Shown in pieces: positions 54,001-61,420 of a DNA stretch of 64,000 nucleotides. The position numbers were made by a program, and so were the translations under genes. Position 1 is the first letter of the stretch; every line of letters begins with the position of its first letter. The notes under the pieces are model-generated. The model did not search any database. It had not been told where the DNA came from and was given only the letters and a program-made list of their open reading frames with translations. This DNA comes from BCD1 sp965230565 (lineage in GTDB: Bacteria; Bacteroidota; Bacteroidia; Chitinophagales; Saprospiraceae). The stretch lies in NCBI GenBank assembly GCA_965230565.1, contig CBDDLH010000012.1:620001-684000 (forward strand), read 5' to 3'.

Positions 54001-54354
54001 GATAATAAAGACCCCTTGCTTCTATTTAAAAGTATGTTTTTAGATAATTATCAAACACTACTTGCCGAAATCAATGAAGCCACAGTTTCTTGTTTAGCCA
54101 CAATCAAATTGGCTTTTCCTCCCCCTGTCATAAACAAAAAAGAGGAGGAATCAAATTTTACAAAACAACAGGAGTGGGAAACAGATGAAACTACCAATTC
54201 AGAAATAATTGAAACGCCACCTTCGTCGAAAAATAAAGACCATGAAGACGATATAGGATTTGTAGTAAGAAGAGGCGAAAAAAAAATAGGCAGAAATGAT
54301 CAATGCCCATGTGGCAGCGGTAAGTTATACAAACACTGCCACGGCAGAAAATAA
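51070..54354 (+). CDS. Divergent SecA paralogue in a conflict-type operon
   Basis: A 1094-residue protein collinear with the housekeeping SecA 3.2 kb upstream. ATPase motifs are kept: MANGEGKT (GEGKT at 189-193), DEVD 294-297 in IIDEVDSVLIDDALTPLIISGP, NEFGFDYLRDNM, LAGRGTDIKP and QLRGRTGRQGN. So is the C-terminal zinc motif CPCGSGKLYKHCH (1079-1091). Differences fall in substrate-handling parts: the N-terminus is about 10-15 residues shorter, the conserved ARTPLIISG reads ALTPLIISG, GMTGTAETE reads GMSGTVMFS, and the two-helix finger tip SFEQKDP reads QLDNKDP, losing the aromatic residue. It is not a pseudogene: no frameshift or stop over 3.3 kb. Whether it works with SecYEG, mimics SecA or senses its state is unknown. 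Confidence 0.9.
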   Translation: MIYRSLQKYKTKKIIQQIHRETDMLYAYTLQDLREETEILKDQILDQLSSYNNKIDEIKSRIEREHKYDILKSEELFIEIEKIQKKKRKKEEKILDKLLPRAFAILKETTRRFTENEELIVTTSQRDIELSMRNNSQAFYINYESGQTHFFNHWDVRDNHMTWKMIPYDEQLQAGILLHKGSIIEMANGEGKTLAAIFPAYLNALSGKKVHVVTSNHYLAKRDAEWMGPILAFHGFATADIETPPPHSPQRKKAYQADIIYGSSNEFGFDYLRDNMVRVKDEKVQNTFDFAIIDEVDSVLIDDALTPLIISGPIPGKEKELEMFKELDPIAAKFCREHILAVEEAFQLAKESFHNGNKDACHKLLLMVKWGLPGYTPFLSFIQEHSLIFALNWQEKILTLQNVEDHPREKLLVTLQDKDRNIKITENGKKWIAEQSGQPDFWKNIDLNDIFATIEAHSISDWEEKEEKEEAIAKFEEIEQRHHILSQLIKAYLVFQKGVQYEVLDGQVLIIDENTGRLMTGRRYSDGLHQAIEQKEKVKLGEITQTYATISLHGFFKKYQKISGMSGTVMFSKSEFKQVYSLNTFKISTHRPIIRKDKQDLVYKSKKEKTLAIIDTILDFYSKGQPVLLGVDTPDESSRYSRMLHMRGVPHQLLDATNFQKEAEIIARAGTPGQVTISAKLAGRGTDIKPTDEALRLGGLVVISAQRHDSRRHDDQLRGRTGRQGNPGVSQFFVSLEDYLMRLFQSARIARLMDSMGHQDGDVIQHSMVSQSIVRAQKKVEENNQTIRARLNEYDASLHVSREIIYERRNNAIHGHRLQLDVMNLFYDTCKKMVADNCYNYADFRLYFLEIFGYEMPFSETEFLQDNKIVEKLFEYVYHEQYLPKLKSIADEVIPEIRYVHRVEKGNYKRILLPLETKMEVNNPISADILRAVLSGGASIREDIESAVIIHFLDKKWKQFLRYYDELKDQVNIKSQLDNKDPLLLFKSMFLDNYQTLLAEINEATVSCLATIKLAFPPPVINKKEEESNFTKQQEWETDETTNSEIIETPPSSKNKDHEDDIGFVVRRGEKKIGRNDQCPCGSGKLYKHCHGRK

Positions 54355-54375
54355 ACAGACGTTAATTCTGTTTTT

Positions 54376-54416
54376 AAAGCCCCATTGCTTTCGAGAGGAA
54401 GGAATGGGGCTTTTCT
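54376..54416 (+). terminator. Terminator of the SIR2/nSTAND/SecA-like operon
   Basis: A perfect 11-bp stem AAAGCCCCATT/AATGGGGCTTT (54376-54386 with 54403-54413), followed by TTCTTTTT. It is 22 bp after the SecA-like stop codon and marks the end of the operon. Confidence 0.88.
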
Positions 54417-54428
54417 TTTTCCCCTACT

Positions 54429-54482
54429 GTGAACTATGTGCCTATGTGTTTTATAGAAAGAACCACAAAGACACATAGTTCA
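54429..54482. repeat. Inverted repeat, CTATGTG family, copy 2
   Basis: TGAACTATGTG (54429-54440 region) faces CACATAGTTCA (to 54482). The left arm carries the word CTATGTGC/CTATGTGT twice in tandem and the right arm ACAAAGACACATAG. It lies just after the operon terminator and matches the right end of the 26084 copy. Confidence 0.6.
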
Positions 54483-54559
54483 TATAAGTTTCTCCTTAGG
54501 ATGGGAATAAACTTAAAATAAATTTAAGTAATTGTTAATCAGCTGATTAAGATTGCTTT

Positions 54560-54872
54560 ATTTGGGCAAATGCCCTCGAGTTTTCTCCAAATAAAAAGTT
54601 TGGCATCAATTTTGCTTCTTACTAAATAGCGGATTTACTCAGGCCCTTTGGGCAACGGTTCCGCGACCTATTTTTTTAATTAAAATTTTTTAATCGGGAT
54701 GAAATTCCGGTATGACTGCATGGTCATGCCCTGATAGGCTTTTGTCCCTTGCAAACAGCATTTGGAAGGTCAGTTTTGTAGTGAAGGAAAAACCGGGATC
54801 TCAAATTTGACGCCAAGAAGAAACACTAAATATTTTACCGCAGGCAGATTGCCTCCCAAAAATTATCGCACT
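54560..54872 (+). promoter_or_regulatory. Structured leader of the giant T9SS gene
   Basis: About 310 nt before the chosen start hold several stable hairpins: GCGGA/TCCGC (54629-54633 with 54660-54664) enclosing GCCC/GGGC (54643-54654), GGA/TCC around TGAAAT (54697-54708), and GCATG/CATGC (54718-54729). The arrangement of nested and serial stems, with an A/T-rich spacer, looks like a cis-regulatory RNA, but I cannot match it to a named riboswitch class. No gene is seen in it. Confidence 0.4.
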
Positions 54873-57800
54873 ATGAGATCTTTAAAAATTAAAGTCGATC
54901 AGAAAAGTGTAGTAAACGTTGAACTTTACGCAAACACGAAAAAAGTTATCCCCCGTGTACAGCAATTCATTACCATCCTGGTATTTGGGTTTGCTGCTAT
55001 TTTTTACAACCAATTAAATGCCCAGAGCATTTATTTTGGGAACGACCCAATGAATCAGGTCAGTTGTACCTGTATGGACAATGCTACTAATTTGTCAAAT
55101 GGGCAGTTCAGCGAATTGATTACCATCGCAAGCGGACCTGGGGAGACCTGGACCGTTACCGCCGTTTCAGGACTGTACAATATTGCCAGTCCTGCTCCCC
55201 CCCTGGCGCCAATTCCCATTTCCATTGGACAGAGTATTGATGAGACATTCCCGGGATCTGGTATTTACCAGTTACCGGCTATCCACATTGATGCACTTGG
55301 CTTCTCACTGGAAGCATCCAACGGTCTTGATGATGTTGAGATTATCGATCACACCTGTTATTATCCAAACCCGGCCTTCGTCAATTTTCCGGATGAAATA
55401 TGCCTCAGCAGTGTGCCGGTAATCCTTGATGAAAATGTTGTGGATGTTGGAGGTGCCGCGGGAACTGGTTTCTTCCGGGTAGACAATGTCGATGCTACGG
55501 AGTTTGATCCATTCCTTTTAGGAGTCGGACCACACACGATTGAATATGTTTTCGATGCAGGAACAGCTACGGCGAACGACCCTTCTGATCCGGGGTGTAC
55601 GTCAAGGATCTCAATGGTGGTTAATGTACTCGATGTGCCTAACACAGCGGTAATTGGGCAGGTAAATATTTCTTTGGGGCACGATTGTGAAGTCACTGTT
55701 ACACCGGAAATGGTGCTGGCAGGACCTTATCCTTGTATCGATGATTATTACGTCATCATTTTTGATCAAAATAATCAACCTATCGGTAATGTATTAACGG
55801 GTGAATATCTCGGTCAGATTTTGCCGGTCCAGATATTGACCTACTCTAATAACTATACAGGAACAGGTACAATCCACCTTATTTTAGGGTTTGAACCTGA
55901 CCTGGAATGTCCGGATGATGCTTCCGCAGCAACTGTTGAAGATGAGGTATTCTTCATCGAAGATGAGATTTTATCCTCGGATCCAACGGTCGTCCCTATG
56001 AACTTTGCTTGTTATGCGGATCTGGTTTCAGGACCGGGTATTCACAATTTCCATTTGGATACATTTACCGTTGACCAGGATGGTATCTACGTTTTCGAAG
56101 GTATCGGTGAGTTTGGCCAGCTGGCAGCAGTGATTTATGAAATGGAATTCAACCCGGGACAAGGACCATGTAATAATATCATGGCTTATTCTCAGGAAAT
56201 TCCCCTGGGCGAAGGGTATTATACCAATGAGCCGGATGCTGTTCGAATGAACATCCAACTTCATGCAGGTACCCAGTATATCCTGTTTACATTTGGGCAT
56301 GACCCGGGTCAGACCGGTGAGTACGAGTGGGTAGTTTGGGATCTGGAAGGTGATGGACAGGTAGTAGGGCTTGAGCCTGAACTGGCGTCCTTGGAATTGC
56401 CTTTATACTGCAGAAATTATGAAGATGTTTTGAATAATCCGGAGAGTCTTGAATACTTCGGTTTTCCGGATGCTTCCGCTAACTGTGCACCTATTGAAAT
56501 ACTCTTTAATGACGTGCTGGAAATGGATGGTGATTGCCAGCCGGCAACCATTATCAGGACCTTTAGCGGAACCAATATTTTTAATAATACACTGGAATGT
56601 ACTCAGGAAATCGAGTTTGATTATATCGAATTTGACGACCTGACCTTGCCTCCACAGACATTCACACTGGAGTGCGACGAAACTTATGCCGAGACGGATG
56701 AAGGTAATCCACATCCAAGCGTGACCGGATATCCGTTTGTACTCACCGCTTACGGAGCTAAGCAACTGGATCCGATTTACTGCAATTTTGTGGCAAGTTA
56801 TGACGACCAGCAACGTGTATATTTCTGTGAGAACAATTACCAGTTCATCAGAGAATGGCTGATTATTGATAACTGTGTAAGTGAGGTGTATACATTCAAT
56901 CAATTCATTCGCGTAGGAGACTTCACAGGACCTGAGTTGAGTTGCTCTGCACCTGACAGTGATGGCAACGGAACTCCGGATACCCTGCAGTATTCTTCCT
57001 CACCGCTGGATTGTACGGCTATTATCAACGTTCCATTACCGAATGTTTCAGATAATTGTTCATCAGGCTGGACCGTATTTACGGAAGTATTGGTGGAACA
57101 GGAAGTGCCGATTTACAACAATATTGGATTGATCATTGGTGTGGATACGATAACGGTTGTTGCAGCGACTATTGAAGATGATGCTCCGAATAGATTAGTA
57201 ACAGATATTCCGGAAGGATGTCACCTGTTTAGATATACCGTAACAGATAATTGTGGAAACACCTCTGTTATTGAATGCCCATTCTGTGTAATGGATGAAA
57301 TTAATCCTGTTGCAGTTTGTGATGATGATCTTAATCTGTCCATCGGGGGTGATGGTTACGGAAGATTATATGCCGAAGATGTTGATGAAGGAAGTAACGA
57401 TAACTGTGGAATTCTTCTGCTGGAAGTGAGAAGAATGATCTATATGGAAGATGATTGTACGCCAATTGCAGAGCCATATTTTACACCATGGGCACCGTTT
57501 GTAGAGTTCTCTTGCTGTGATGTTGGATCAGTGATTGAAGTTGAATTGAGAGTGACAGATTTGTCAGGAAATACCAATACATGCTCAACAGGAGTGATGG
57601 TGGAAGATGAGTCCAATCCATTATGTGTAGCACCAGACGATGTTGTAACTACCTGTGCGGTTGTTCCTGCACATTATGATGGTAGTGATCTGACACTGTT
57701 GCAGGATAACTTTGGAATGCCAGTGGGTATTGACAACTGTAATATCATGGATATTATCGAGTTGGCACCGATCATTGACCTTGACGATTGCGGATACGGA

Positions 57801-60299
57801 ACCATTATTCGCAGGTTCCAGGTGATTGATCAGTTTGGAAATGTTTCACAAAATATCTGTGAGCAGGAGATTACGGTGACGATTACCAAAAACTACGAAA
57901 TCAAGTTCCCGAAAGATTTTATAACAGAATGTGCCGAGCCTATGCCGGATACCTTAATGTGGGTTTCCAATGGTTGTGAAGCTTTGACAGTTCAGGTATC
58001 TGATGCACAATACAGTGTGCCAAGTGGCGCATGTTACAAGATTCTGAGAACGTATGATGTTATTGACTGGTGTGAATATGACGGTTCTTCCGACCCTGTT
58101 ATCCTCCGTCGTGATGAGGATTGTGACGGAACGCTGGGAGAAGAAGACCTTTGGTTGATCAGAAGAGACGGCATTGCTTATACGGACAGAACAAATAACG
58201 AAAATGACGGAATTCCTACCACGGGAACCAAAGGTGTAGCCTGTGATGGCTCTACTAACCCTGCAGGATTCTGGAGAACAGTTGAATCAAATGGCCGCTG
58301 GCAGTATACACAGGTGATCATGGTGAATGATATTACACCTCCACAGGTCACTTTTGCCACACCACAAGCTTATTGCAGTGTTACGAACGATTGTACCGGA
58401 CAGGTTTCTCAAAACTTCGTAGTGAGTGAGATCTGTTCATCCGTAGACCTTACAGTTGAAGTTTTTCTTGACCTCAACGATAACGGTCCTCAGGATGATG
58501 TAGAAATTACTGGTCAGGCGTTGTCCGGAAGTTATCCTAACTATGTCATCAGCGGAACTTACCCAATAGGTACTCATTCGTTCGATGTACACGTTGAAGA
58601 TGGCTGCGGTAATACAAATGCAGTCAAGATACCATTCACGGTTGTGGATTGTTTTGCTCCGACACCGGTTTGTATCCACGGGTTGTCAACAAGTCTTGAA
58701 CAATTACCGGGCGGAATTGATATCGATGGCGACGGCGATGAAGATAAAGCTGCCAAAGTACTCTTGGCCGAAACATATGTAATTGAAGCTGGAATTGATG
58801 ATTGTAATGGGCCTATTACCTATTCCATCCACCAGGTGGACAATATCAATGACGGAACAGACATTCCTGAGCCAAGCGATATCAGTACAATTGTGACTTG
58901 TGATGAGTTAGGCGAAACGCTCGTAAGGATCTATTCATGGGATAATGCCTACAATCCTTATGCAGTGCAGCCGGATGGTACCATTGGAGGTCCTAATTAC
59001 GATTATTGCGAAACATATATTGATGTTCAGGATAATCAGGAATTCTGTACCACCATTACCATCTCAGAGGGTGCTATTGCAGGACACATTATGACTGAGG
59101 AAAACGAACCTGTGATGGGTGTTGAACTTGGATTCAATGTCTCCATGGAAGGTGATATGATGACGGATGTTAACGGAGAGTATATGATTGAAAACCTTGA
59201 ATTGGGGGCTCAATACACGCTTGTACCACAGATGGATTATGATTATGGAAATGGAATATCCACCCTGGATGTTATCCAGATCGCCAAGCATATCCTTGGA
59301 ACGGCGCAGCTGGATTCTCCATACAAGATCATTGCAGCGGACATCAACAGATCAGGAAGTGTGACCACCATCGATATGATCCAGTTGAGAAAACTGATCC
59401 TTGGGGTGATCGATGAATTCCCGGACAATACGAGCTGGAGATTTATCAAAGCAGCGCACATATTCCCGAATCCTGCTGATCCATGGGAAACATTATTCCC
59501 TGAATCATTAAGCATCAGTCAGCTGGACGGAAACGCCTTCGATATGGACTTTGTGGCCGTGAAGATTGGTGATGTGAATAACAGTGCAACAACGAATTTC
59601 AACGAGGTCGAGGAAAGAAATGTCAATGGAACCTTCTATGTAGAGGTGGCCAATGACGAGCTCAGACCAGGACAGGAATACAGAATAGACTTTAATGTAG
59701 GAGAAGATATGGATGTACAGGGTATGCAGTTCACGATGAACTTCGATCGCGAAGCATTGGAATTACTCTACATCGAAAATGGTGTGGCTGACGACAACAA
59801 CTTTGGCTTCCAGCTTTCCGAAAGAGGTGTGATCACTTTCAGTTGGGAACACCCAACAGGAGATGTGATCGAACCGGGAACCAACTTGTTCAGCCTGGTA
59901 TTCTTCGCAGGGACATCGTCAAGAATTAGCGATCATCTCAGCATCAGCTCAGAGGTTACTGCGGCAGAAGCTTATGGCGAAGACTACGAATTATACGATG
60001 TTGACCTGCTGTTCAAAGACAGAGATGCCGAAGCTTCGGGATTTGAATTGTATCAGAATATTCCAAATCCATTCAGAAACAGAACAACGATTCCGTTCAT
60101 GCTGCCTGAGCCTTCCATGGCGATGCTGACCATCTATGATGTAAGCGGAAGAGTATGGAAACGCATCGAAGGTCACTACGAAGAAGGACATAATCAGATA
60201 CACATTGACCTCAGCGGTCTGCCGATAAAAGGAGTATTGTACTACAAACTCGAAACGTCGCAATACACTGCGACACGCAAGATGATTTTAATCGATTAG
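54873..60299 (+). CDS. Giant secreted protein with dockerin-like, cohesin-like and T9SS sorting domains
   Basis: A 1808-residue protein from the ATG at 54873. The signal peptide is unusual, with a 28-residue basic N-region before the helix FITILVFGFAAIFYNQLNAQ. The body holds repeated Cys-paired beta domains with C..VTDNCGN or CEQEITV-type ends, like HYR-type modules. Near the C-terminus come a carboxypeptidase-regulatory-like domain (about 1395-1450), a dockerin-like pair of Ca-binding loops (about 1450-1520, ISTLDVIQIAKHIL and ADINRSGSVTTIDMIQLRK), a cohesin-like domain (about 1583-1706) and a T9SS type A domain. Probably a cell-surface or matrix protein. A longer frame to 54762 overlaps the structured leader and is not used. 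Confidence 0.82.
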   Translation: MRSLKIKVDQKSVVNVELYANTKKVIPRVQQFITILVFGFAAIFYNQLNAQSIYFGNDPMNQVSCTCMDNATNLSNGQFSELITIASGPGETWTVTAVSGLYNIASPAPPLAPIPISIGQSIDETFPGSGIYQLPAIHIDALGFSLEASNGLDDVEIIDHTCYYPNPAFVNFPDEICLSSVPVILDENVVDVGGAAGTGFFRVDNVDATEFDPFLLGVGPHTIEYVFDAGTATANDPSDPGCTSRISMVVNVLDVPNTAVIGQVNISLGHDCEVTVTPEMVLAGPYPCIDDYYVIIFDQNNQPIGNVLTGEYLGQILPVQILTYSNNYTGTGTIHLILGFEPDLECPDDASAATVEDEVFFIEDEILSSDPTVVPMNFACYADLVSGPGIHNFHLDTFTVDQDGIYVFEGIGEFGQLAAVIYEMEFNPGQGPCNNIMAYSQEIPLGEGYYTNEPDAVRMNIQLHAGTQYILFTFGHDPGQTGEYEWVVWDLEGDGQVVGLEPELASLELPLYCRNYEDVLNNPESLEYFGFPDASANCAPIEILFNDVLEMDGDCQPATIIRTFSGTNIFNNTLECTQEIEFDYIEFDDLTLPPQTFTLECDETYAETDEGNPHPSVTGYPFVLTAYGAKQLDPIYCNFVASYDDQQRVYFCENNYQFIREWLIIDNCVSEVYTFNQFIRVGDFTGPELSCSAPDSDGNGTPDTLQYSSSPLDCTAIINVPLPNVSDNCSSGWTVFTEVLVEQEVPIYNNIGLIIGVDTITVVAATIEDDAPNRLVTDIPEGCHLFRYTVTDNCGNTSVIECPFCVMDEINPVAVCDDDLNLSIGGDGYGRLYAEDVDEGSNDNCGILLLEVRRMIYMEDDCTPIAEPYFTPWAPFVEFSCCDVGSVIEVELRVTDLSGNTNTCSTGVMVEDESNPLCVAPDDVVTTCAVVPAHYDGSDLTLLQDNFGMPVGIDNCNIMDIIELAPIIDLDDCGYGTIIRRFQVIDQFGNVSQNICEQEITVTITKNYEIKFPKDFITECAEPMPDTLMWVSNGCEALTVQVSDAQYSVPSGACYKILRTYDVIDWCEYDGSSDPVILRRDEDCDGTLGEEDLWLIRRDGIAYTDRTNNENDGIPTTGTKGVACDGSTNPAGFWRTVESNGRWQYTQVIMVNDITPPQVTFATPQAYCSVTNDCTGQVSQNFVVSEICSSVDLTVEVFLDLNDNGPQDDVEITGQALSGSYPNYVISGTYPIGTHSFDVHVEDGCGNTNAVKIPFTVVDCFAPTPVCIHGLSTSLEQLPGGIDIDGDGDEDKAAKVLLAETYVIEAGIDDCNGPITYSIHQVDNINDGTDIPEPSDISTIVTCDELGETLVRIYSWDNAYNPYAVQPDGTIGGPNYDYCETYIDVQDNQEFCTTITISEGAIAGHIMTEENEPVMGVELGFNVSMEGDMMTDVNGEYMIENLELGAQYTLVPQMDYDYGNGISTLDVIQIAKHILGTAQLDSPYKIIAADINRSGSVTTIDMIQLRKLILGVIDEFPDNTSWRFIKAAHIFPNPADPWETLFPESLSISQLDGNAFDMDFVAVKIGDVNNSATTNFNEVEERNVNGTFYVEVANDELRPGQEYRIDFNVGEDMDVQGMQFTMNFDREALELLYIENGVADDNNFGFQLSERGVITFSWEHPTGDVIEPGTNLFSLVFFAGTSSRISDHLSISSEVTAAEAYGEDYELYDVDLLFKDRDAEASGFELYQNIPNPFRNRTTIPFMLPEPSMAMLTIYDVSGRVWKRIEGHYEEGHNQIHIDLSGLPIKGVLYYKLETSQYTATRKMILID

Positions 60300-60323
60300 T
60301 GTTATATATAGTGTTTCATTAGC

Positions 60324-60356
60324 GGGGTCATTCTCTTTGGGGATGACCCCTTTTTT
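60324..60356 (+). terminator. Terminator of the giant T9SS gene
   Basis: An 8-bp GGGGTCAT/ATGACCCC stem (60324-60331 with 60343-60350) and TTTTTT, 24 bp after the stop codon. Confidence 0.85.
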
Positions 60357-60500
60357 GTTGGAATACCGAACCTGCCTGGGCGATGCCGAGCGTCAAAAAG
60401 GGAAGTCAATGTGGATATGTCAGATAGGTTCGGGATGTCACTTCGGTCCACTTCGCGGTTTAAAAAATGTTTAAAAAAGTCACTTTATTCAGGCCAAAAA

Positions 60501-60535
60501 AAATTAGGGGCTAACTTCAAGTTGGCCCCTAATTT
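60501..60535. terminator. Bidirectional terminator hairpin
   Basis: A 15-bp stem with one G-T pair (60501-60515 with 60521-60535), loop TTCAA, AAA and TTT at the two bases. It lies 68 bp beyond the stop of the convergent coiled-coil gene and can end its transcript on the minus strand. Confidence 0.75.
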
Positions 60536-60560
60536 ATATCTTCAAAAAACTGTTTGTAAA

Positions 60561-60595
60561 GACTGAAGACTGTGTACTGAAGACTGAAGACTATG
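60561..60595. repeat. Heptanucleotide array (GACTGAA-like)
   Basis: Five 7-bp units in register: GACTGAA, GACTGTG, TACTGAA, GACTGAA, GACTATG. It ends 8 bp before the stop codon of the coiled-coil gene. Confidence 0.75.
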
Positions 60596-60602
60596 TATTA
60601 CC

Positions 60603-61274
60603 CTAAAGATCATTCAGCTTCTTCCGAATCTGCTCAATAACCTTTTTCTGTTCCTTAATTCTTTCAGCCTGGTCGATTTGTTCTTTTTTGTTCTCAACAA
60701 TGTCTTCCTCGGCTTTTTTGATTGCTTCTTTAGCTTTTTCAATTTCACGCTCATAGCGTTCCTGGGCACCGACGAGTTTCTTTAGTTCATCTTCCATTTT
60801 TTCCAGGTTCTTCTCTTCTTCTTTGATGTCCAGTTTGATCCTGGCCTGTGCCAGTTCCAGGGCGTAGCGCATGACTAGTTTTTCAGCTTCTTCATACCTT
60901 TCGGGCGTATCCTGGCTGTTAACAAAGCTGTTGCCAAGATCAATCCAAAGAGAAAAAACGATATTATCTTTCTTCTCTTCGATGTCAGCATAGAGCGATA
61001 ATTTTTTACCCATGCCCAGAGCAACGATGTCAGCATCTGCCGTTACCCATTCATTTTTCTTGCGATCCCATTTAGTTTTTGAGTTATAGAAATCCTTGGT
61101 GTAATCTTTCCAGACCTCTGCAGCGAGCTTATCGTCAACTCCGGGGACCTCAATGACTAAAGCATTACGGGTACCCATGCTCATTTCTTTGGATTCTTCA
61201 CGAACTTGTGCAAAAGTCTGTACAAAAGAGCCCATGATCAGGAATAATGCGAAAGTCAGGACTAATTTTTTCAT
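60603..61274 (-). CDS. Periplasmic coiled-coil protein of unknown function
   Basis: A 223-residue protein with a signal peptide (MKKLVLTFALFLIMGSFVQTFA). Residues 30-135 form a small domain (ALVIEVPGVDDKLAAEVWKDY...GKKLSLYADIEEK...VFSLWIDLG). Residues 140-223 are one continuous charged helix, Glu/Lys-rich in heptads, expected to form a coiled coil. No catalytic motif is visible. Similar two-part proteins occur in Bacteroidota envelopes without a known role. Confidence 0.75.
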   Translation of the reverse strand: MKKLVLTFALFLIMGSFVQTFAQVREESKEMSMGTRNALVIEVPGVDDKLAAEVWKDYTKDFYNSKTKWDRKKNEWVTADADIVALGMGKKLSLYADIEEKKDNIVFSLWIDLGNSFVNSQDTPERYEEAEKLVMRYALELAQARIKLDIKEEEKNLEKMEDELKKLVGAQERYEREIEKAKEAIKKAEEDIVENKKEQIDQAERIKEQKKVIEQIRKKLNDL

Positions 61275-61420
61275 TGTTTTATAATTTTATTAGAAAGTGT
61301 TTTATTTCCATTATATAATCAAAACTCCTTTTTTAGACGCAGTAGTTTTAATTGGTAACAAATTAAGAAAAGTTTGACGTTAAATTACGCTAAATTAGAG
61401 TTGACCTAAAGCGAGGAAGC

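Noticed and set aside
51070..54354. Second SecA as a decaying duplicate
   Set aside because: The 3.3-kb frame is intact with all ATPase motifs and zinc ligands, and it lies in a tight operon with its own terminator.
54641..54729. SAM or cyclic-di-GMP riboswitch in the giant-gene leader
   Set aside because: GGCCC and GGCAAC words recall these classes, but the full conserved cores do not match; only a structured leader is reported.
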